A stretch of 64,000 nt of DNA from Nitzschia sp. DOCU1 (Eukaryota; Bacillariophyta; Bacillariophyceae; Bacillariales; Bacillariaceae). Under the pieces are notes generated by a model that worked only from the letters and a program-made list of their open reading frames with translations, was not told the DNA's origin and ran no database searches. The translations under genes and the position numbers were made by a program. The number at the start of each line of letters is the position of its first letter. Within the stretch, counting starts at the first letter, position 1. Below are positions 20,509-33,980 of this stretch, in pieces. Location: contig OX595999.1 of NCBI GenBank assembly GCA_951394045.1, positions 1,240,001 to 1,304,000 of the forward strand, in the 5' to 3' direction.

Positions 20509-21636
20509 ATGCGTGGGAGATGGTCTGGAATTGCACTGCCATTGCCCCTGGCCCGTCGGTGGATTGTTATTTTCTTTGTTGTTATTGGTGCTGTTCTTGC
20601 TCCCGGTCTCGTGGATGCGTTGGCGACGCCAACAAGCGGCGCATCTGCTCAATCATCCTTCTTCCCATCGGATAAAAAATCTTTCAAGACACAGCAATTG
20701 CTGATTCTAGGTTTGGGCCGAGTCGGACTTGAGTGTGCCTTGCTAGCAGCCGCAACCGACTCGGACTGTCATTTCAAAAAGGTGGTCGGAACGGTTCGAT
20801 CTTGGCCACCCAAGTCACAGTGTGACGATGGTATTGAACGAATTCCGTTTGAGGATCTAGAAGCTCACATTCAGAATTCGTCACATGTATTATGGACCAT
20901 CCCATTGCCCAAGGAACAGGATGAAACCTTGGAAGGGGCGTTGCATTCGTTGCAATCGAATAGCGACCATTTTGCATGGATCGGAATGGTATCAACGACT
21001 GGAATTTATGGCAATCATGACGGCAAATGGGTGACTGAAGATTCTCCTCTATTATGTACACCCGAAAGCAATGCCGATTTGTATCGACAAGTCGAAACGA
21101 AGTTTGAAGCAATGGGAGGTCAGATATTTCGATGTGCTGGAATCTATGATTCCACGCGATCGGCTCTGCATACAGTATATCAAAAGGGGATCCGACCATC
21201 CGAGCGTGCTAATGATGATGAAGCATCCATTACAAATCGGATCCACTCTCATGATATTGCCAGGGCAATACTGTCGAGTTTGAAACTAGTAGCGAAACCA
21301 GCAACCAGGAGGATTTCACGCATCTACAACTTGGCCGACGACGAGCCAGCACCGCGGTCGGTGGTACTCGAGTATGCTGCCAATTTGTTGGAGTCGATTG
21401 GAGTGAAACTAGTAGTGCCGTCGGCAGATAATCCCATAGCAGAGACGGATCGGCCTCTTACCAAACGTGAACGCCGACGAGCGACGGATCGCAAGCTGGT
21501 TTCCAACGACAGAATGAAACAAGAGCTACTGGACACGTCGGGTCTTGCTTATCCTACCTACCGGGAAGGCTTGAAAGCTATTCTGGACGATCCAAGTACG
21601 CCTTGGTACAACAATAATAAAAAGGACAGAAAATGA
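20509..21636 (+). CDS. YeeZ-like SDR / NAD(P)-binding epimerase-fold protein, possibly plastid-targeted
   Basis: Single exon, 375 aa. Residues 1-37 form a hydrophobic signal peptide preceded by Arg residues; what follows is Ser/Thr/Ala-rich, so a plastid presequence with Leu at +1 is possible. The Rossmann dinucleotide motif ILGLGRVGLE is at about residues 66-75. STTGIYGNHDGKWVTE near residue 165 carries the Tyr of an extended SDR active site, and IYNLADDEPAPRS is the usual late motif of this subgroup. This resembles bacterial YeeZ and related proteins, in which the usual Tyr-x-x-x-Lys pair is altered, so catalysis is uncertain. The C-terminus is basic (TKRERRRATDRK). The reaction is not known. 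Confidence 0.72.
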   Translation: MRGRWSGIALPLPLARRWIVIFFVVIGAVLAPGLVDALATPTSGASAQSSFFPSDKKSFKTQQLLILGLGRVGLECALLAAATDSDCHFKKVVGTVRSWPPKSQCDDGIERIPFEDLEAHIQNSSHVLWTIPLPKEQDETLEGALHSLQSNSDHFAWIGMVSTTGIYGNHDGKWVTEDSPLLCTPESNADLYRQVETKFEAMGGQIFRCAGIYDSTRSALHTVYQKGIRPSERANDDEASITNRIHSHDIARAILSSLKLVAKPATRRISRIYNLADDEPAPRSVVLEYAANLLESIGVKLVVPSADNPIAETDRPLTKRERRRATDRKLVSNDRMKQELLDTSGLAYPTYREGLKAILDDPSTPWYNNNKKDRK

Positions 21637-22174
21637 CCACAGCAGTTGCCACTGTCGCCACAATGCCGAAGGGGAAACTTCGATTTCTATTGGCGGTTTT
21701 GAAATTTCGCCGCATGTACCTCTCACAGAGCCGGTCATTGCTTTGAAGGCCGAACGATCCAGGGTGTTGGTGGTGAACGTGAAGTCGGAGCACGACTACC
21801 GGGAATTACCATACTACTCGAGCAGGCGCTGCGAAACGCCAAGCCCGTACACTGCCAAAGCTACGAGTTAGCTAGGCTACTAGGAAAGCACAAGGAATAA
21901 AAAGTGCATGTAGAAAAAATTCGCCTTGAGGGAATTGATAGTCATGCTACTTTACATTGTTGACCTACCTCTATTGCAACACCGAATCCAATTTGTTAGT
22001 CGTGCTAGTCACTTCCAGCTTGGCCACTGATTTATAAACGGCGGCTGTGCTAAAATCCCCATTTTTTCTCAACCAATCTTTCTTGGACGACGACGATGGC
22101 GTATCGTACGTTGTCACAGTCACTACCATTCGAAGTATTTCTCGGAGCAGCTACGCCTACAACACATTATCACC
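21637..22174. other. Intergenic, no gene seen
   Basis: The 3' flank of the SDR gene and 5' flank of the next gene. I see no coding sequence or repeat. Confidence 0.5.
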
Positions 22175-23134
22175 ATGTCTTCCGAATCGATGCAGCGTGT
22201 TTCCTTAACTACAGAGCTGTTTCAAAAGGCCTTGGATCGGTATATTGACTACCACAAGCCCGATCCAATTTGTCGGAAGCAATTGGAAGGCTGGTTGCTA
22301 ACATGGAGCGATGATGAGACAGATGGCGTGGGCAAGACGGAATTTCTACCAGACCCTTTGCACATTCTCAAAGGACAATTGGAGATTGGAGGCGAATATG
22401 TTGTGATTTCTCTAAGAGTGGAATGTTATTGGAAGTCGACAGGACCCGCCGAGAGTGAACATTCCCCGTTTGGTCGATTCTTCTTTTCGTGCCATGCCTC
22501 GGCACGATTTTGGACCAAGTCCGAGCTGAACGAGAAACGACAGAAAGAAACGAACAATGAGACCGAAACCAGCAAGAGTGACAAAAAGACGGAGGAAAAG
22601 ATCCGATCGAAGATGATTGCTCGTTTCCGCCAAGACGCCTACCTTTCGAAACTCCTGAATGGAACAGCAGAGAAAGATTCCTCAAAATCTGAAGCTTTGG
22701 CCGCAAAGAAGGGTATACTGGGTCCGCTACTGGCCCAAGCAAAGATTCAATTCAGTGATAGTGATTTGGAAGAACGTGTTACCGTGTCCGAAGACGTCTG
22801 TGAGGCGATCAAGCGAGCTGTTTGGTCGTCGGTGGAATCGCCACTGGATGTAGTAGAAGTGTTATTGCACATGCCCTTTTTGCCGACCACTGATCACAAG
22901 AGCTCTGACTCGTTCCCAATAGAAACGACACCATTGGCAAATCGAGCCAAGTTACGGCTGCTAGAGGATGCCATGTGTGACGCCTGCGAGAAAGAGGAGG
23001 AAGACGAACTCTTGGATGATTTGAATATTTCAGAAGACGGAGCGAGCAAACCGTCAGGCACGCCGGAAATTGATGAAGATCGTGATTGGACGACTGTGCC
23101 ATCTAAGAAAAGCAGAGGTAATCCCAAGAAATGA
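22175..23134 (+). CDS. Uncharacterised 319-aa protein
   Basis: I do not recognise this protein. It is a single exon with a good ATG context (ACCATGTC). The N-terminal 115 residues look folded (WLLTWSDDE, LKGQLEIGGEYVVISLRVE). A Lys/Glu-rich, probably helical and charged linker follows (ELNEKRQKETNNETET). A third block has conserved-looking hydrophobic positions (ILGPLLAQAKIQF, VLLHMPFLP), and the tail is acidic with a basic end (SKKSRGNPKK). There is no signal peptide or membrane span. It converges with the 931-aa gene on the other strand, only 25 nt away, so their 3' UTRs must overlap. Confidence 0.7.
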   Translation: MSSESMQRVSLTTELFQKALDRYIDYHKPDPICRKQLEGWLLTWSDDETDGVGKTEFLPDPLHILKGQLEIGGEYVVISLRVECYWKSTGPAESEHSPFGRFFFSCHASARFWTKSELNEKRQKETNNETETSKSDKKTEEKIRSKMIARFRQDAYLSKLLNGTAEKDSSKSEALAAKKGILGPLLAQAKIQFSDSDLEERVTVSEDVCEAIKRAVWSSVESPLDVVEVLLHMPFLPTTDHKSSDSFPIETTPLANRAKLRLLEDAMCDACEKEEEDELLDDLNISEDGASKPSGTPEIDEDRDWTTVPSKKSRGNPKK

Positions 23135-23159
23135 TGGTAAAAGTTAGTGGATCACGCTG

Positions 23160-25955
23160 CTATTTTGTTGGCGTCCTTGACGGACTGTTATATGCTAAGT
23201 TAACTTGGACAATAGCAGCGGGTTGTTGGACGAGGTCAATTGTCCAGCGAAGCGAGATTGCTTCGTATAGGATGCTCCGTAATAGTTGTGATGCATACAT
23301 GGCTGTTGGAGTCGCTCGATCTTCAACCTCCCCAGAAACTGCGCTCCCCGAGTTCGTTCTTGAAGAAGTTCCGGCGGCCACATCAGCTGCCGTCGCGTAC
23401 CATTCGGATGGGGTGATCCCACCGCAAAGTGACTGCACGACAAAGCTATCAGCAAAGAATGTATCGGAAAGTCCTGTTTGCCGCCCTTCATCGTCGACCA
23501 TAACGAGCTCTTCCAAAGGTTCCAACTTCACCAGTGCCTGGTGATAGTTCGTGCCATCAGCCGACAGCAAGAGTTCTTGAAGGTCAGCAAGAGTGCCATC
23601 AATAGCTTGCCAAATGCTTGTTCCGTTGATCCGAATGTCCAATAACGGCGAATCGACCGAAAAGTAATGACTTGTAATAGGATCTTCTTCGTCTGCGTGA
23701 CGAGCGGCGTCCCCAGCGGGAACACCGCCAATTGCAGTAAGAGGATCCTTGTTAGTGCTGCTTGTAGTAGCAGGGCTTGTATTTGAAAAGAGCGAAACTG
23801 AAGTCTTCTTAGTCGGCCAAAGGACAACCTCCTCGGCAGCGAGCTGTCTTCCGTAGACGTTGGTTTGTTTCTTACTTAGAACGTTGCTCAGTTGCAGAGC
23901 CTTTCCATCATTCTGAGCAGTCTGAAAGAACTTCCCAAAACGATTTCCGGGGTCGATGAGGGATAAAACAGCTCCTGACCGATCTGTTACAGTAGCAAAA
24001 CCGACGACTTGATGGTCTTGCATTTCTTCTTGAGGGTGGTGTATTCCACCACCACCAACAGGGGAAGGAGAATAAGAAGCCTCCTCCAGTTTCCCTTCGA
24101 CTTCTTTCCCGGTGCCGGAAGCAGTATCCTCCTCTCCCGAGGAGGAGGACGGGCTCCTGCGTCCGATATGTGTTGGAATGGTGCTCAAACGACCACGGGC
24201 AGGGCGAGGTACAACCCGAGAATCGCAATGCGTCACACGCACATCGTCGATGTTGCTCAAAAACATGCTCGCAGGGGTGGTAAACGAAGCCTCGATTTCA
24301 GCCAAACTTCGCCTTGTTGTAGATACAGGAAAGGAACCAACACGCGAGAAGCTCGTCTCTGAAGTTGAAAAAAGACCACCAGCACCGGCGGTCACCACAG
24401 GGGCCACAGCAGCTGTATTTGCTGTGCCTGACCCTCGGCGTCCAATCATTGCTGCACCCCATGAAATGTCAGAGTTCGTCTTGCCTCTTGAAGCATCCTG
24501 TTCTTGCTGTTGGTAACCTGCATACCATGAGACTAGCTCCTCTATTCCAGAGGGGGGTGACACCAGCAGTGCCGCACCGGCACTCTTCACAAACACATAG
24601 GACGGAGACGCAGATGCTGCTGCAGTATTAGTAGACGTTGTTGCCTCGGGAGCCTCACTGGGGGGCATCGTGGACAAAGGAGATGAGGATGTGCTGCTCG
24701 GCATGTACCTCCTGTCAATCTTGAACTTAGTCCCTTGTTGCCATGAGCGTCGTGCTGGTGGTGCTGGTTCTTGTAGTCCTCGATCACTGGATATCCTTTT
24801 TCGAATATGCCCGAGTTTTAGCCATCCTCGGCTGGCACGGCCAACATGGTCAAAAGGCCTGGCGAGGATTCGAGTAACAGTAGTAGCGCCAGCACCACCT
24901 TCGCCTCTTTCTGTCGTTTTGGTTCTTCCAGCAGCACCGTGGTGGTGAGGCTGCTGGGCGTACCGTCGGAGCTCGAACAGTAAAGATGTAGTATCAGCAG
25001 GAGTGGCGCCGGCTCCTCGACTATCTTGACGAAACCTGCTACCGGTAGTACCACTGCCGCCATCCAGGAGTGAAGCAACAATGCTTCCACGAGGGGGGAA
25101 GGGAACACGATGCGCCGCCCCCGTCTCCTCGTCGTTTAAAGATGCTGCCGTCGCATTGGCATTCCCTCCTGAAGTATTTGTTATCGTTGTTTCGTTTGTT
25201 ATGGTCGTTGCACTGAAGGATGCTAGGGCTGGTGCTGGCAGCGATTCGTCAGCAGGGTGTTGCGGCTGTCTCGCCGAAGGCGCACTCGTCCGCCGCCCAT
25301 CACCGAGACGAAGAAGCTGAAGGCCGTTGAAACGTACCACGTCCCCGACTCTTATCTCTTCCATTATTCGCGCTGTTTCTTCCGCTGATTCAAAGAGAGA
25401 AACTGTTGCGGTGACATCGTAACGCAGTGATGGATCACCGATCTGCATCGTAAGGCAACAGGAGGAGGACAAAGAAGATGATTGAGGTGAAGAGGAAGTG
25501 GTAGAGGAGGCGACATTACTAGATGCTGCTGCTGGTAAGAACGAAGAAGAAAGTGCCCCGAGGTTTCTTCTTCCTCTCATGCTGGCGTACGGTGACTGCT
25601 CTTCTTCTGACGAGGATGCTGCTATCCTCGTCGTCGTCCCTTCTTCCTTCTTGGGGGCTCCAAGGACAACGGCGACAACGTCCACACCTTGTTGCCGCCC
25701 AGCAGCGATTGCTGGCGGCATGGTGCTTAAATCGCCAACCTTAGAATTACCTGTGGAGGTCATCATACTTTCTTCCAATTGAGGGTCTCCTATTCTTGAA
25801 GCAAGATTTTCTTCCGCTGCACTGCTGCTGAGCAGCAACAAAACTGAAAATGCCTCCGCGATTGAATATATTTGTTGATCATCATCCTCCCCTACGTCGT
25901 CTCGTGTTGGTGCTCGTTCGTGATCTTCGTCGTTGCCGCTGCCTCCACTCGGCAT
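23160..25955 (-). CDS. Large low-complexity protein of unknown function
   Basis: Single open frame of 931 aa, not recognised. Much of it is Ser/Thr/Ala/Gly-rich and looks disordered. More ordered islands are a segment near residues 165-220 (IGDPSLRYDVTATVSLFE, IRVGDVVRFNGLQLLRL) and the last 170 residues (YFSVDSPLLDIRINGTSIW, ALVKLEPLEELVMVDDE). The VGDVVRFNGLQLLRL island faintly recalls an OB-fold strand of single-stranded-DNA-binding proteins, but this is only a suggestion. Such a long uninterrupted frame with ordered islands supports a real gene. The 3' end almost touches the convergent gene at 22175-23134. Confidence 0.6.
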   Translation of the reverse strand: MPSGGSGNDEDHERAPTRDDVGEDDDQQIYSIAEAFSVLLLLSSSAAEENLASRIGDPQLEESMMTSTGNSKVGDLSTMPPAIAAGRQQGVDVVAVVLGAPKKEEGTTTRIAASSSEEEQSPYASMRGRRNLGALSSSFLPAAASSNVASSTTSSSPQSSSLSSSCCLTMQIGDPSLRYDVTATVSLFESAEETARIMEEIRVGDVVRFNGLQLLRLGDGRRTSAPSARQPQHPADESLPAPALASFSATTITNETTITNTSGGNANATAASLNDEETGAAHRVPFPPRGSIVASLLDGGSGTTGSRFRQDSRGAGATPADTTSLLFELRRYAQQPHHHGAAGRTKTTERGEGGAGATTVTRILARPFDHVGRASRGWLKLGHIRKRISSDRGLQEPAPPARRSWQQGTKFKIDRRYMPSSTSSSPLSTMPPSEAPEATTSTNTAAASASPSYVFVKSAGAALLVSPPSGIEELVSWYAGYQQQEQDASRGKTNSDISWGAAMIGRRGSGTANTAAVAPVVTAGAGGLFSTSETSFSRVGSFPVSTTRRSLAEIEASFTTPASMFLSNIDDVRVTHCDSRVVPRPARGRLSTIPTHIGRRSPSSSSGEEDTASGTGKEVEGKLEEASYSPSPVGGGGIHHPQEEMQDHQVVGFATVTDRSGAVLSLIDPGNRFGKFFQTAQNDGKALQLSNVLSKKQTNVYGRQLAAEEVVLWPTKKTSVSLFSNTSPATTSSTNKDPLTAIGGVPAGDAARHADEEDPITSHYFSVDSPLLDIRINGTSIWQAIDGTLADLQELLLSADGTNYHQALVKLEPLEELVMVDDEGRQTGLSDTFFADSFVVQSLCGGITPSEWYATAADVAAGTSSRTNSGSAVSGEVEDRATPTAMYASQLLRSILYEAISLRWTIDLVQQPAAIVQVNLAYNSPSRTPTK

Positions 25956-27215
25956 TTTATTTGTAGCGTTGCTTTTCTAGTGCTGCTCACTTCTTTCTTG
26001 TTTCCGTCGAAGAAAGTGCTATAGTAGAGGTAGTAGCTATTAGTGCTTTGATGGCACAAGTAGTACTACTATTGTAGAGGCAGCACGATTATCACCGGTG
26101 GTGGCTGGTGAATGAATATTTCCAATGAGTTGTTTACGACTTCTTCGTTGCTTTTCGAGATAAGTGCCATGGCTTTTAGCCTAGCAGAAGGAGAAATGCT
26201 GTCACTCCTCGTCCACAGAATCAATCAAACTCACGAACAGCAGCAGATGGTACCAGAAACAATCCACACCACGAGAGGAGGTATAAAAATCTTAGAAGTG
26301 CGTCTGCTACAAGGCTGCTAGGGTCTACGCGATAACGTCAGCCGGGGTCCGCCGATGATTTGTGTTTGTTTTGTTTTTTCAGGAGGCCGATGGAAAAAAG
26401 GGATGATGATGTCGATCAAGAAACCATTATGTGCTGCCATCTGTTTTCGTTTGGATGATGTGCGTTTTGGTTTTTGGAGAGGGACAACTCATTTATGTGC
26501 CGCCATCTGCTGTCGCTGTCAGTTGAAGTTGAACTTCAATTAGCATTTGGTTTTTTCCTCAGATCAAATATGCCTGTATCATTCTGAGGTGTTTCTGAGC
26601 TGGAAGCCAAGACGATTCTGCGTTGGTTTTTTGGTGGTGGCAGTCCTGAACCCATTCCCCAGTTATTTATTGCCACGCGAAAGCAATACTGTGCTCGAAT
26701 AGCCCTCCTTATATTAATTTCCCACTGATTCGGCCTCATTTAGGAGGGGGAAACGCTAACCATGAGAACTGCGAACGAAAAGTACGCGATGATGCATACA
26801 ACCGACCAGCGCATTTTCACTACGACTACACCAGTTAAGCCTTCAACAATACAGATTGGGAAATTACAGCTGCTATTCGCTCCAGTTCTGTTCAGAGTAG
26901 ACGTGGCGCTTGGCAGCATCAGCAATGATGACGATAAAGGGCGATGATGCCGCCAACGAAATGCAGCAGGAGGCTAGGGTTGGGTCACAAAGAACTTTAA
27001 AGTCTGTCTTCTTGAGAAATTGTTCTAAACTGGAGATGCTACTATTAAAGCAGCAATACTAGGTATTTTGCAGTAGCGCGACTGTGGTTTGTACCGGTAG
27101 ATTCCTTAAAACCTACTCCGGAGCTCCTATAGTTCGAATCAATCAAGTCGTCTACCGGTTGATGGTGAGCAGTAGCTTGGCCCATCCCAAGACGGAGACT
27201 ATCCAAGAACTTCGA
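25956..27215. other. Intergenic, no gene seen
   Basis: 1.26 kb between the start of the 931-aa gene and the stop of the exportin gene. Only short open frames occur and none has a recognisable product. A TAGTA/TACT-rich patch lies at about 26020-26080, in the presumed promoter of the 931-aa gene. Confidence 0.5.
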
Positions 27216-30200
27216 CTAGCTAAAGATTTCAAACGCGCCAAGACCTGCAGGGGGTTCTTTCCCCTTTCTATTCTTTTTCTTGATCATGGAGTGGGTAACA
27301 AGCTTTTCAGGAATGTCCTCGACGTCAGCCTTGCCCCGATGAAGCAAGGATTCCGCACCTGCGGCTCGATCCAGGGCTCCAGTCGAGCTCTGTGTTGGGT
27401 GCGTCTCACTCCATTGGTCGGCGGCCACACGGAGAAGGTCACGTATGAAGTCTTTTTGGTCTTTGGCCGATCGCTTCCGCCTCAGATCATCGTCTAGTTG
27501 ACGAATCATCTGAACGTCGATGCCTGGCAAACTCAATAAAACTTGGCGGGGGATGTCGCTGGGAATCGTAAGAATGCCACCCCCTTGCAACGGCCGGTCA
27601 ACTGATTTTGCTTGCTCGTATGTCAATGGATTCTGTGAAACGACAGATTGTTGGAGACCGGCGCCTTGTCCGCCCGGCTGAACAATCTGCCCTAAGGTCA
27701 ATCGGCCGTAGATATCGCGCACGATATTGATCATATCCCATTCGATCCCAACCATCCACTTGGGCTCTGTGACTAAGTTCTGAACCGCTGCCGCCATCAT
27801 GCGCTGTCCCAAAATTTCTGTGTAGCGAGGGTGCCAAGCCGTCGTCTCGAGGATACGGTGGCATATCCGTGTGACGCGCCGACAAGTGTAAGCATCGGGA
27901 TAGTTCAAACATTGGATCACAGTAAGCGTTAAGAAGCCCGCGATCTGCTCGTGCTCTAGGAACAAGAAGTGACACATTGCCGAAATCCGCGCCAGTTTGC
28001 GAGCATCAATCGCCGCCTGGTTTTGGCTCTTAGGCGTCCCATCGGCGTTGATCTGTACCTCGTAGACTCGGCCGGAGGGCCCTTTGGTTTGCTTGCTGTT
28101 GGTTTCTTCTTTGGAAATGTTGGCGAGGACCAGAGCCCAATCACCCTTTAACGCCAACGCAGCTTGCAAAATGTCGCCAAAAGTTCGAGTCAATTCCACC
28201 CTTTGTTTCTCTAATGCGGCTTCGGCAGTCACGCTGTCCAAATCTCCGACGAACAGCCCAGAGCGTGCGTAGTAAGCAAGAAACCATGCTTCTCCACCTT
28301 GGCTGGCCAGATTGGCAGCTGCATCACAGTCTTGGGTGAATAGAGGTTTCAGTCCACCCGCGCTACCACCATTCTGCTGCAAAACGGGCGCCCATGATTT
28401 TTCCAACCGGTACTGAAGGTGCTCGAAAACGGGGCCGATAATTGGTGCAAGGTGTGTCATATACAAAGTCTTGGGGCAAGCCAGTAGAAGGAGCTCGATG
28501 AACTGCTTCAAATACTGGGTGAAATGACGGTGTTCCATGGATTGGATATTCTGAGGATCCACTATCACAGCCACAAGTTGAGGAATAAAGCTTCCGATCT
28601 CCGGCGCAAACATTACCCGTTGTGCCGCTAGAAGGCCGAGCATTTGCAGCAGGGTGTTTCGGAGCTCATTGAGCCAGCTACTCCACCGCGGTGCCAGATT
28701 CAAATCTCTTCGATCGGTTCCTGAGATAATACTACCCGCAGTACCCCCTTCGCCGAATACACCGCCCGACTTCCCATCCGTCTTGCGAGACAAGTAAGCA
28801 TCGTCATCGGAAATCGCCAGAACGTAGCGCTGGATTGGGTCTCGCAACATAATGGCCTGATAGTTCGGATGCCACAACTTCATCAAAACGTTGGACATAC
28901 TTATCAGCTGAGGCAAAATCCGTGGCCAAAGTAGAACAAATGGATCCTCGATGCTGAGTTCTCGAAGACTGACGGGACCCTCGTCGGGGAAATTTTGGTT
29001 TTCAAGATCAGCAGCTGACATGCCTGGAGGCACGAGGTGCATGGGGATCCCTCCATTTGGTCGCTTCTTGACTGCTTCATGACACCTTCGGCCAACTGAA
29101 AGCAGCTGGTTGAATGCTGAAAATATACGGGAGAATCGTTCGCTGGCAGCTTTCACATGTGCCGCGTCAGTCACGCTGCCGGGATTCCGGGCCGCCATGG
29201 ATACTCCCACCGCCTCCAAAAAACCCTCAACCGATGAGATGGCTTTTTGTGTCTCAGGTGTTTGTAATGTATTCAGGGCATCTGACAAGACATTTTCGAT
29301 GAAGCTGGAACGCTGTGTCGGGTCATTGACAGCGGTGGCAACACAGGAAAGAAATTCGTAGAGGTGCATTCGATTCGAAGGCAGAAGTTCGGTCGAAGAT
29401 AGAACTGATCGCGTGGCCTCACTCAGTTGGGACAACCACGGCACAAGATGGTGAGGAACTTTCTTGGCAACCGATATCAACGCTGTGCTACTCTTTTTGC
29501 GCAACGCGATTGTCTCTCCGCTCACACGCGCGGTGCCATCCGCATCAAGTTGGTTTTCACCCCATTCATCGGGCACTCGTATGTAACCAAGGAGGGCATC
29601 AATTCCTTGGAGTAGAGTGGTCGGATCATGCTCCCACAGATACTGCAATCCATCCAAGAGCTGTGCGCGGCGCATTTTCAGCCAGAGATATGTGGGATTC
29701 CAATTTACGACCACCCGCGCCATATCTGACAGGGCAGCCAGAGTTTCGGTCCTGATCTGTGCCCGAGATCCGGGAGTTTCATCAGCAGGTTTTGAAAGTG
29801 CCCATGATGGTAGACCGTTCAATATATTTTCCAAAGGATGTACCACAGCCTCCATTTGTCGAACAGCTTCGCTAACCATTGTCAGCTGCTGATTCGAAGG
29901 GTGTAGATGGTCCCGAGGTTCCCCATTGCCATGCGCCGCAATGAGTGTCTGGACTCGAGTGCTCAAGACTTTTGAAGATATAAGAGGCTCACAGCTCCCA
30001 AGGTATTTAAACAATTGCGTTGCCTTGGATCGGTATTCCATGAGCCAGTCATCATATTCTTGCTCGTCATCCCAGCTCGCTTCTAGTAACGTCCAAAACG
30101 GATGAGTTTGCTCTTCCACATCTTCCCACCGTATTCGAACCATTTGGTCCATGAAGCAGCCAACTAGCTCAGCCGCAAAAGGTCTCAATATATGGTATTT

Positions 30201-31654
30201 GTTCTTTGTAATTTGGGGATCTCGATAGAGGCTGACCCAAAGCCCGAGCTGCTCCATCGCTATTCGGCCGGAAGGGTGTTTGAGCATGTCCACTAGCAAT
30301 CGCAGAAAGCTGGAAAAGCTTTTCGAGTCAATGGTCGACTCGTCAAATATCTTTTTGTTTTGTGTAATGTGTGATAAGTGCCCCGAAATAACCGAGGCTA
30401 GCATGCGAGACAGCGCCCGGTGAAAATCTAGTTGCGCGGTCAATGGATCCGGCGTGGATCCCATTCCCCTTCCCGACGCTGCCGCTTCCATTTGGAGAAA
30501 TTCTTGTTCCAGTTTCAATTGCTGATTCACTTGCTGGACCGCCGAAGGAAACTCTTGAATCCACTGCATCCATTTGGCATACGTCAACTTGCCCCGTACA
30601 CAAAGCTGTTCCAGACATTCGACAGCGATGATATGAATGTTCTCTGTCGGTTCTCTCATCAAGTGAATAAACGCGGCACTAAAATCATGTTGTGGCTCCA
30701 ACATCCAATCGAGCGGCATGCTCCGACAAAACTTTTCCAATGTTGAAAGAGTGTCGACAATGACCAGCGCTATCCCCTTGGCCTTGGTTTCCTCCGATCT
30801 GTAGGCACTAGCTTGATCCGGTGTCATGGTGGATAGGGTTTGTTGACTTTGTACCAGAAACGTTCGCATATTATGTAGGTTGGACCGGCACTGCGTCAAG
30901 ACGACAACTTGCTCCAACGCCCGAAACAAAAGTGGTAGAAATTGCGACGAGATTTCATTGAGCCCTAGCAAAATGTCGTTTCGGCGCTTTGTAGAAATCT
31001 ACAACAGCCGTACAGTCAATCATATGAAAGAACAACAATAAGATATAATAGAGCAATCATCTTTCTTGACGTTCTCTTTTGCATTGTTCGTACCTTGGCA
31101 TTAAAGTCGCTGTCCGTACAGTCCTCGGCCACAAGCTTGAGTACCTCCAGGCACATCTTGTTGCCCATTTGCGGCTGATCAGCATTCCACATGAAGAAGA
31201 TATCTTCTATACACGTCGTCCATCGCTGTGGAAAGTCTCGCACCATTAAGGCTGCCAATAAGCTGGCTAATTTGTTGGATAAAATACTGGAATCCGTCCG
31301 AAGTTTGGTAGCTTCCGCCCTCGCGGCTGTCAACGTCGCCCGCCGTAGTTCTAATCGTTCCACTTCAGATAATTTGGAATACTGGTGTTTGAGAAAATCA
31401 GATAGAATTTCACAGGCATATAGCTTGGTCGGGATAGTGCAATCATTTCCTTGGACGACAATCGCGGAGCCTTCTTGGAGCCACTTGAGGCACAAGGATA
31501 TCCGACCATTGTAGGTGGAAAAGTTTGCTAGTACGGAGAAGGCAGTCTGCCTGTCATCAACGCTGATAGGCTGACCCGACCAGGAAGTCGAGGACGACAA
31601 CACAATCGCTCGAAGGATGGTTTCCTCTTCTTGAGTCGTAGACGTTGACGCCAT
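27216..31654 (-). CDS. Exportin-5/HASTY-like karyopherin
   Basis: Two exons, 31094-31654 and 27216-30998, with a 95-nt intron in phase 0 (AAG/GTACGA ... TGTAG/ATT), giving about 1447 aa. The spliced junction reads SDFNAK/ISTKRRNDILLGLNE. The N-terminal region has the Xpo1-type HEAT arrangement: LYACEILSDFLKHQYSKL, then RDFPQRWTTCIEDIF and KMCLEVLKLVAED, the spacing I associate with exportin-5, the RanGTP-dependent exporter of small structured RNAs. The remainder is a long series of helical HEAT-like repeats ending in a basic KKKNRKGKEPPAG tail. It is clearly longer than animal exportin-5 (about 1200 aa). Another exportin-1-type family member is the main alternative. It diverges from polyubiquitin across 841 nt. 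Confidence 0.72.
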
Positions 31655-32495
31655 GATCTTATACGAACGCCACTGGCCCCAATGATTTGCAGAAGCTAAG
31701 ATGGAACTAAGACGTCAAGGCGCTCCGACTATAGACGATTCTCAATGCAGAAGCTTGTGGCTAACATAGAGTGAGGGGTTTCAATGCTCTTAGCAGGTTT
31801 TGTTCATGTCGACGTTCAAGTTTGGATTATTCGAGGGCAATGCGGTGATCCATTTCGAAGAGGATCCTTCAAATCCTCATCCGCAGACGACGTGGGCTTC
31901 TCGTGCCATCGAATCGGGGTATCGTTGTAGGTGTGTGGCGGGGAAAAGCAAGAGTTCCCTCCACCACTTTTTCTTGTGCGATTGACTCCACGCAGGACGG
32001 ATGGAAAGCAAGACCAGTCGATTCGTTCGACTTGATCGAAACTCTACTCCAGCCAACGGACGATGACTGACGTGCACGCGCAAGCTGGCTCGCTGAACGG
32101 CAATCGTGGAAATTTAGGAGTGCCGCTCGCCTCTACGACGGAAACAGTACATTTTCCACGGCGATCCCAAATGGCGATCCCCAGTGAGTCGTGTACTAAT
32201 TCCTACGTTCCGTTGATGTTTCGTGAAAACCAAAGAAGTCGACTCCTATGATTCTTGTTTCATTGGTACGGGCCAGCGTGGAAATCCACGAATGCGAAAT
32301 TCGAATCGAGAGAACATGGCGGGTTTCCGAACGAATCCCGTAGAGCCAAGTACCAAATTGCACGGGGAGCGAAAAGAACATCGAAGACTCGCCCGGTCAT
32401 CACGTCATGGTCGCAAACACTTTTTTCGTCGTTTCCGACATAAATTCTGAGACTTCAGACTTTGGAACTCATTTACTTTACTTTGAACTTTCACC
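31655..32495. other. Divergent promoter region (exportin / polyubiquitin)
   Basis: Intergenic region between the exportin ATG and the polyubiquitin ATG. It should hold both promoters. The last 60 nt before the ubiquitin ATG are pyrimidine-rich (ACTTTACTTTGAACTTTCACC), as in many leaders. No other gene is seen. Confidence 0.5.
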
Positions 32496-33761
<1,266 letters not shown>

Positions 33762-33980
33762 GCTCTGGTGGTATCGTGGCACCTGGTGAGCATTCTACTA
33801 TTCTTAAGGCGATTATGATAAGCAGATTCTAGTTTGCAATCGAATGCAACATGTGTAGTTGTAGTTATTTCAACTTTGGCGTTCTGAAAGTCGTGACGAA
33901 GACAGACCCTCCCCTGGTTCATTCCCGTCTATCCTTCATGTCCGGGCGTTTAACTCTCCCGGCCTGCAACAAGCTACTGA

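Noticed and set aside
27121..27150. Possible tRNA T-loop-like GTTCGAATC word
   Set aside because: No matching acceptor stem, D-arm or anticodon arm could be drawn around it.
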